Source: Thermoflexus sp042408365
GTDB lineage: Bacteria > Chloroflexota > Anaerolineae > Thermoflexales > Thermoflexaceae
NCBI RefSeq assembly: GCF_042408365.1
Contig: NZ_JBHOQJ010000133.1
Coordinates: forward strand, 1 to 18,807
Length of the DNA stretch: 18,807 nucleotides
Reading direction: 5' to 3'
The position numbers and the translations under genes are program-made. The notes beneath the pieces were generated by a model. The model was not told the DNA's origin, did not search any database, and saw only the letters and a list, made by a program, of their open reading frames with translations. This document shows positions 13,050 through 18,807 of the stretch, one piece after another (position 1 is the stretch's first letter; every line of letters starts with the position of its first letter).

Positions 13050-14969
13050 TCAGTCGCCGCGGGCGGACACCCGGAGGAGGCCGTAGCCGAGGGTGAGGGT
13101 GAGGTCCGGCTCCAGGCCCTGCACGACCTCCGGGCGATGGGTGGCGGCGATGAGGGTGATGCCGTGCTGGCGGCAGAGGGCCGCCACTTTGCGGGCCACC
13201 CGCAGCGCCATCTGGGGATCCAGATGGGCCGCGAACTCATCGATGAGCAGAAGGTTCGGCCGTGCGGCCAGCAGGTAGGCGATGCGAGCGCGCTCCTTCT
13301 GGCCGGTGGAGAGCTCCCAGAACCGCGCCCGGTAAAGCACCGCGTCGGCGATCCCGGCCACGTTCAAGACCTCGATGGCCAGCACCTCATCCCCGGTCAA
13401 CCGGTAGATGGCCTCCAGGATCGTCTCCCCGCCGAAGTCCGGCTCGATCTCCCCCGGCAGGTAGGCGGCTACCTGCACGTTCTCCGGCAGCTCGATGATC
13501 CCGGACTGGGCCCGATACAGGGGGTCCTGGCGCCCGGCTGCGGCGCCGTAGATCAGCCGCAGCAGGGTGGTCTTCCCCGCCCCCGAGGCGCCGATCACGG
13601 CCACGATCTGCCGCGGGTGGATGGTCAGCGAGGCATCCTTCAGCACGATCTTCTGGATCGTTCGCTCGTGCACCCCGAAAGCCTCCAGGACTTCCTGGAG
13701 CGGAGGGGCAATGCCGCTCAGGCGGAGGGTGCTCTCATAGCGGTAGGTGACGTGGCGCAGGCGGATCGGCCCGGCCAGCGGCTCGATGGGACGAAAGGCG
13801 GGGCGGTAGAGCTTCCCGCGGTGCGTCTGGGCTACGGGATCGGTCTCGTAGAACCGCTCCAGGCAGCGGGCTGCCTCCTCCTCCAGCGGGTAGACCAGCA
13901 CCGGCCGCCCGGAGGCGGTGTCCCCGAGGTAGCGGAATCCCGCCCGCTCCATAAAGGGGTTGTAGCGGGCCATCTGGGCGATGGTCTCCAGGACCGCCTT
14001 CGGACGCCGCATCTCCGGGACGCGGCGCTCCCGGATCCAGCGGATGGCTGCCCGCAGCGCCAGTTGCCCCAGACCCTCCGCCCGGTAATCCGGATGAACC
14101 ACCACCCGGGCCAGGCGGGCCCCCCGGGTGTCGCAGATCTTCAGCGCGATCTCCTGGGATTCCCACCACAGGTCGAAGGGCGAGAGGTCCGGCCGCTGCC
14201 GCCTCAGCTCCTCCTCCAGGCGCTCCGGCCAGAACGAAGGCTCGAACCAATCCGCGGGGAAGACCGCCTGCCGTAGGTTCGGCTGGATCGTGCCATCCGG
14301 CAGGCGGCGGTGCATCATCAGGATCGGGGGGTCGATGCGCACGTAGCCGATGTAAAGCGGCTCATACGGCATCCGGTCCTCGAGGAGCAGCACCAAGAAG
14401 CGGGAGGCGCGGGTGGCGTCCTTGAGGTCGCCGAAGCGCATCGGGCGGCGGCAGCGCGGGCAGAGCGGCCGGGCGTTGGCCTCCGCCCACGTTCGATCCT
14501 CCGGGCACCACCAGCGGGCGAGGATCTCCGCCTCCGAGGCGTAGTGGTGCTGCTCTAGATCCACGATGGCCTCGAAGTCTGACTCCAGGCCCGCTTCCCG
14601 GGCGAGCACCGTGTAGCGATAGAGTGGGGTAGGGGAGAGCGGGGAGGAGCGTTCTAGGACGAAGCGCTCCCGGTAGAACGGCCAGATGGGGACGGCCTCG
14701 CCGTCCACGACCCGCCACAGCGCGTAGGCGTCAAAGGTCAGCGCCTGGGGATCGGCCTGCGGCTGCAGAGCGACGAGGACCTCCTCCCCCGGCCGGAACC
14801 ACTGGGCGATGGTCCCGGTCATCGGCAGGCGCAGGCGTCCCGCTTTCCCCTCCACCTCCAGCACCCCGAACCAGCGATATCGGAAGCGGTCCATCCGGAC
14901 ACCCAGGACCCGGTAGGGCTTCCCCTCCGCCAGCGCGGCAAGCGGCTCAGCAGCCGGCTTTTCTATCAT
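13050..14969 (-). CDS. ABC ATPase fused to a GNAT acetyltransferase (COG2401 type)
   Basis: This 639-residue soluble protein has four parts. Residues 1-105 form a beta-rich N-terminal domain. At 141-176, HH, then Cys155, Cys170 and Cys173 (CPRC) suggest a zinc-binding site. Residues about 195-365 are GNAT-like, with RVVVHPDYRAEGLGQLAL (288-305) holding the acetyl-CoA loop R296-x-x-G-x-G301. Residues 401-639 are an ABC ATPase: Walker A GASGAGKTT (460-468), signature LSTGQ (553-557), Walker B LLLIDEF (573-579) and H-loop His611. There are no membrane segments, so it is not a transporter in itself; the ATPase may resemble SMC/UvrA or other soluble ABC proteins in use. The fusion is catalogued as COG2401 but its substrate is not known to me. 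ATG 14969 has GGAGGGA about 7 nt upstream. It follows sfsA by 33 nt, probably in one operon. Confidence 0.85.
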   Translation of the reverse strand: MIEKPAAEPLAALAEGKPYRVLGVRMDRFRYRWFGVLEVEGKAGRLRLPMTGTIAQWFRPGEEVLVALQPQADPQALTFDAYALWRVVDGEAVPIWPFYRERFVLERSSPLSPTPLYRYTVLAREAGLESDFEAIVDLEQHHYASEAEILARWWCPEDRTWAEANARPLCPRCRRPMRFGDLKDATRASRFLVLLLEDRMPYEPLYIGYVRIDPPILMMHRRLPDGTIQPNLRQAVFPADWFEPSFWPERLEEELRRQRPDLSPFDLWWESQEIALKICDTRGARLARVVVHPDYRAEGLGQLALRAAIRWIRERRVPEMRRPKAVLETIAQMARYNPFMERAGFRYLGDTASGRPVLVYPLEEEAARCLERFYETDPVAQTHRGKLYRPAFRPIEPLAGPIRLRHVTYRYESTLRLSGIAPPLQEVLEAFGVHERTIQKIVLKDASLTIHPRQIVAVIGASGAGKTTLLRLIYGAAAGRQDPLYRAQSGIIELPENVQVAAYLPGEIEPDFGGETILEAIYRLTGDEVLAIEVLNVAGIADAVLYRARFWELSTGQKERARIAYLLAARPNLLLIDEFAAHLDPQMALRVARKVAALCRQHGITLIAATHRPEVVQGLEPDLTLTLGYGLLRVSARGD

Positions 14970-15002
14970 CGCGGTCCCTCCTGCCGATGGGGGATCCCTT
15001 GA

Positions 15003-15695
15003 TCACCGATCCAGGATCACCGGGATTGGATCAACGAGGCGGATCTCCTCCAGCGAGACGTGGCACCGATAAGCCATGGCCTCGACCCCGCAAGCGACGG
15101 CGGTCCGCAGGATCTCCCCGAAGGCCGGATCGGCGACATCGTGGGGGCGGAAGGCCTGGGCATCCGGGCGCTGCACAATGAAGATGATAAAGGCTCGGGC
15201 GCCGTCCATGCGCGCGGCCATTAAGGCGTTCACATGGCGACGCCCTCGTTCGGTGGGCGCATCCGGGAACAGCCCCGTTCCTTCCTCCACCAGCGTGACG
15301 CTCTTGACTTCCACGTAAGCCACGCCGTGCGGGCCGGAGAGCCGGAAATCCACTCGACCCTCCCCCAATGGGACCTCCGCATCCAGGGTGGTGTAAGACT
15401 GAAAAAGGGGAAGCTCACCTTTCTGCCATGCCTCCCGGAACAAGAGATTAGGCACCCGTGCGTCGGCGGAGACGAGGACCCCGTTGGGCAATCCCACCAC
15501 CTGAACATCGTATTGGGTTCGCCGCCGGCCCTCCCGCCGGGCCATCCACACGGGATAACCGGGAACCAGGAGCTCGCGCAGGCGGCCGGAGTTCGGCAGG
15601 TGCGCGCGCACCCGCTGCCGTCCGACGCGCACTTCCACGGCGAACCGATTCAGGCGCTGTAGGAAGGATGCCTGGACCAAGGGCGGCCAACGCAT
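15003..15695 (-). CDS. sfsA: SfsA family DNA/RNA nuclease-fold protein
   Basis: SfsA was named as a sugar-fermentation stimulator; the family has an OB-like N-terminal domain and a PD-(D/E)XK-like nuclease fold. In 230 aa, normal for the family, I see RVRAHLPNSGRLRELLVPG, then PNLLFREAW, then EGRVDFRLSG with the acidic Asp, VAYVEVKSVTLVEEGTGLFPDAPTERGRRH with the catalytic ExK, and FIVQRPDAQAFRPHDVADPAF near the end. ATG 15695 fits the usual N-terminus; a clear SD is lacking. The frame is open upstream to 16118, but that part overlaps queA on the same strand and is a shadow. It starts 44 nt after the queA stop and ends 33 nt before the ABC-GNAT gene. Its biological role is poorly defined. Confidence 0.92.
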   Translation of the reverse strand: MRWPPLVQASFLQRLNRFAVEVRVGRQRVRAHLPNSGRLRELLVPGYPVWMARREGRRRTQYDVQVVGLPNGVLVSADARVPNLLFREAWQKGELPLFQSYTTLDAEVPLGEGRVDFRLSGPHGVAYVEVKSVTLVEEGTGLFPDAPTERGRRHVNALMAARMDGARAFIIFIVQRPDAQAFRPHDVADPAFGEILRTAVACGVEAMAYRCHVSLEEIRLVDPIPVILDR

Positions 15696-15739
15696 CGTCG
15701 GAGATCCCGGGAGAGAAAGGGAGCCTGTCCATTCCCTGA

Positions 15740-16816
15740 TTAGAGGATGAGCATGGCGTCGCCGAACGAGTAGAACCGGTAGCCTTCGGCGATGGCGATC
15801 TGATAGGCCTCGCGCATCAGGTCGTAGCCCATGAAGGCGGCCACCAGGAGCAACAGCGTGGAGCGGGGGAGGTGGAAATTGGTGATCAAGGCATCCACCG
15901 CCCGGAACTGGAATCCGGGGTAAATGTAAAGGTCGGTCTCCCCCTCGAACGGCCCAACCACTTGCCCAGGGCAGGCGGTGTCGGGCGAGCATCCCAGCCC
16001 GCGGCGGGCGGCCGTCTCCAGGACCCGCACCACCGTGGTGCCCACCGCGACGATCCTCCCTCCCTCCAACCGCGTGCGGTTGATGAGCTCGGCCGCCTCC
16101 ACGGGAAGCGCGCACCATTCTCGGTACAGCTTGTGCTCCCGCACGTCATGGGCCGTGATGGGCCGGAAGGTGTCCAAGCTGATATGGAGCGTCACGAAGG
16201 CGAAGCGGACGCCGTGATCCCGTAGACGGGCCAGCAGCTCGGGGGTGAAATGCAGCCCCGCCGTCGGCGCGGCCGCGGAGCCAGGGACCCGGGCGTAGAC
16301 GGTCTGGTAGCGTTCCGGGTCATGAAGCGGCCGCCGGATGTACGGTGGGAGCGGGATCACTCCGAGCCGCTCCAGCCACCCCTCCAGGGGAGCGGAGAAC
16401 CGGAGCAGGCGGAGGGGACCTTCACCCTCGGTCTCCACCTCCGCGTAGAGGTCAACCGGCCGGTTGCCGGAGAGCAGCTGCAGGCGCACGCCGGGGCGGA
16501 TGTGGCGGCCCCGCGCCATCGCCCACCAGCGCTCCGGGTCCACCCGGCGCACCAGCAGCAGTTCCACTCGCCCCCCGGTCGGCTTGATCGCGAACAGGCG
16601 CGCCGGGATCACCCGGGTGTCATTGAACACCAACAGGTCCCCGGGCCGCAGGTAGTCCACGATCTCCCGGAAGATCCGGTGCTCGATCCGCCGGGTCGCC
16701 CGATGCACCACCATCAGCCGCGAGGCATCCCGTGGCTCCACCGGGGACTGGGCGATCCGCTCCGGCGGCAGCTCGTAGTCATACGCCTCCAGGCTCAGGA
16801 TGTCCTTCGGCTCCAT
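15740..16816 (-). CDS. queA: S-adenosylmethionine:tRNA ribosyltransferase-isomerase
   Basis: QueA transfers and isomerises the ribose of SAM onto preQ1 in tRNA to give epoxyqueuosine, in queuosine synthesis. The 358 aa contain YDYELPPERIAQSPVEPRDASRLMVV at the start, LLVFNDTRVIPARLFA (about 61-76), AAPTAGLHFTPELL (about 183-196), FVTLHISLDTFRP, ALITNFHLPRSTLLLLVAAFMG and YRFYSFGDAMLIL at the end. ATG 16816 lies within the end of the upstream gene (38-nt overlap) and lacks a clear SD, so translation may depend on coupling. It is 10-15 residues longer than most QueA, so a downstream start is possible. No other queuosine gene is in the window. Confidence 0.95.
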   Translation of the reverse strand: MEPKDILSLEAYDYELPPERIAQSPVEPRDASRLMVVHRATRRIEHRIFREIVDYLRPGDLLVFNDTRVIPARLFAIKPTGGRVELLLVRRVDPERWWAMARGRHIRPGVRLQLLSGNRPVDLYAEVETEGEGPLRLLRFSAPLEGWLERLGVIPLPPYIRRPLHDPERYQTVYARVPGSAAAPTAGLHFTPELLARLRDHGVRFAFVTLHISLDTFRPITAHDVREHKLYREWCALPVEAAELINRTRLEGGRIVAVGTTVVRVLETAARRGLGCSPDTACPGQVVGPFEGETDLYIYPGFQFRAVDALITNFHLPRSTLLLLVAAFMGYDLMREAYQIAIAEGYRFYSFGDAMLIL

Positions 16817-17399
16817 AGCGGGCCCGGTAGAGCTCCAGAAGGGTCTGGAATCCTTCCTCCCCCAACACCCATTTCACCTCCTGATCAAAGACCATAAACA
16901 GCGGACGTGCTTCTTCAGCAGGTTGCTGGCAGGAGGCCTCCGCGTACAGCTCGTTTTCATCATCCAGGATCAGCTGGCCTTCCCATAAGGTGAGTGGGTA
17001 GAGCGCGCAATGCAGCGGTTTCAGGGCCCAGGGGTGCATGCCCGCCTCGGCAGCGGCGACCTGAAGGCTGCAGCGCCCATCATCTAACAAGAAGACGCAG
17101 GCCTGGCCGAGCGGGTGGGAGGGGTTCTCGATGACCGTGGTGCCCACCCAGTATCCCGCGGGGGGCGTGTCGTCCCACTCCGGCTCCGGATCGAACCATC
17201 GTGTCTCGTCGTGCCGCTCGGGCGGCAGGACCCTTTTGATCAGCTCCGCGTGGCGGAGGATCTCATCCCGCTGCTCCACCCGTACCCATACCCCGTAGGC
17301 ACAGCAACGGCCCCGGCAGTAAGCAGGGCCGCATCGCTGGACCGGCCGGGGCTCCAGTAAACGGGGATCCACTCGAAGCCCACGGATCTCGATCTCCAT
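16779..17399 (-). CDS. YkgJ/DUF3109-like cysteine-cluster protein
   Basis: The 206-residue product has the Cys cluster CGPAYCRGRCC (Cys23, Cys28, Cys32, Cys33), then CVFLLDDGRCSLQ, HCALYPL and SCQQ, eight Cys in all. This is the layout of the YkgJ/DUF3109 group, whose members bind zinc or iron. Function unknown; no membrane segment. ATG 17399 is well set by AGGAGGGG with about 6 nt spacing; the frame upstream to 17480 has no SD. Its 3' end overlaps queA by 38 nt, so the pair is likely co-translated. It starts 100 nt after the aminopeptidase stop. The role may be metal-dependent, but nothing here fixes it. Confidence 0.8.
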   Translation of the reverse strand: MEIEIRGLRVDPRLLEPRPVQRCGPAYCRGRCCAYGVWVRVEQRDEILRHAELIKRVLPPERHDETRWFDPEPEWDDTPPAGYWVGTTVIENPSHPLGQACVFLLDDGRCSLQVAAAEAGMHPWALKPLHCALYPLTLWEGQLILDDENELYAEASCQQPAEEARPLFMVFDQEVKWVLGEEGFQTLLELYRARYGAEGHPEPGGV

Positions 17400-17499
17400 G
17401 GATCCCCTCCTGAGGATATGTCCTGGCAAATTTTTCGGGTGTGTGGCGCTCGTTTGGAGGGCATCCGCTCTTTCAGGCACTGGCCCCCACCTCTCTCGC

Positions 17500-18603
<1,104 letters not shown>

Positions 18604-18739
18604 TGTGCACCTCGATGGTAGAGATGTGGAGTTTCCAAAATGTCCACCCACCCTCTTGGGAGCTGCGAACCGCCTTCTGGGGGATCAGAACCGCACGCCC
18701 CAATCCCGATGAAAACGAACAGCTTGATCTCAAGAAGGA

Positions 18740-18745
18740 ATTATA
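18740..18745 (-). promoter_or_regulatory. -10 box upstream of the aminopeptidase gene
   Basis: The - strand reads a perfect TATAAT here. The hexamer 17 nt upstream (CTGGAT) is a poor -35, so an activator or alternative recognition would be needed. The leader to ATG 18603 would be about 130 nt; I saw no strong structure in it. From 18604 to the window end there is no gene. Confidence 0.35.
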
Positions 18746-18807
18746 ACGCGGATAAGGACGCGATCCAGCCGGGAACCCCAACCCTATAAAGTGCGGGCCG
18801 CGTGAGC

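Noticed and set aside
13137..14276. Open + strand frame opposite the ABC-GNAT gene
   Set aside because: Shadow frame; the - strand has complete Walker and signature motifs.

Overview
The window is GC-rich and encodes compact housekeeping and accessory genes. It looks like a chromosome segment of a thermophilic Chloroflexota bacterium, perhaps Thermoflexus-like. The reasons are codon use, GTG starts, purine-rich Shine-Dalgarno (SD) sites, CTTGT-loop palindromic repeats, a degraded coiled-coil/nuclease-like gene of a type I associate with that phylum, and an ABC ATPase fused to an acetyltransferase. The taxon is inferred; no rRNA or other marker is present. I saw no tRNA, rRNA, CRISPR array, IS transposase or phage gene.

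Region 1 (1-2338, + strand): a palindrome, a PLP-dependent threonine/serine dehydratase, and argF behind a hairpin-rich leader. CTTGT-loop repeats lie before the dehydratase and after argF.

Region 2 (2334-6400, - strand): a glycoside hydrolase of the GH63/MGH1 type, a TrmA/RlmD-type RNA m5U methyltransferase and a macro-domain protein, read in that order, probably from one promoter at 6373-6400. The promoter is followed by a leader of about 270 nt with a nested stem-loop, a second hairpin, and a hairpin that buries an SD next to an ATG. The hydrolase frame appears shifted by one base near its start.

Region 3 (6401-6721): no gene. It contains a 29-bp stem whose only departures from Watson-Crick pairing are G.U pairs on the + strand.

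Region 4 (6722-11670, - strand): NAD(P)HX repair enzyme (epimerase plus dehydratase), a NadD-like adenylyltransferase, a TadG-like secreted protein and a TadB-like inner-membrane protein. The first two form an NAD module; the last two overlap by ATGA and form an incomplete tad set.

Region 5 (11843-13028, + strand): a pseudogene with two nonsense codons and two frame changes, then an ASCH-domain protein.

Region 6 (13050-18603, - strand): M29 aminopeptidase, a cysteine-rich YkgJ/DUF3109-like protein, queA, sfsA, and a 639-residue ABC ATPase-GNAT fusion (COG2401 type). The last four are close-packed and probably co-transcribed. The fusion is the least understood protein here and converges on the ASCH gene with a gap of 21 nt. 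The strongest candidates for something undescribed are the structured leader at 6150-6345, the stem at 6501-6581 and this fusion.
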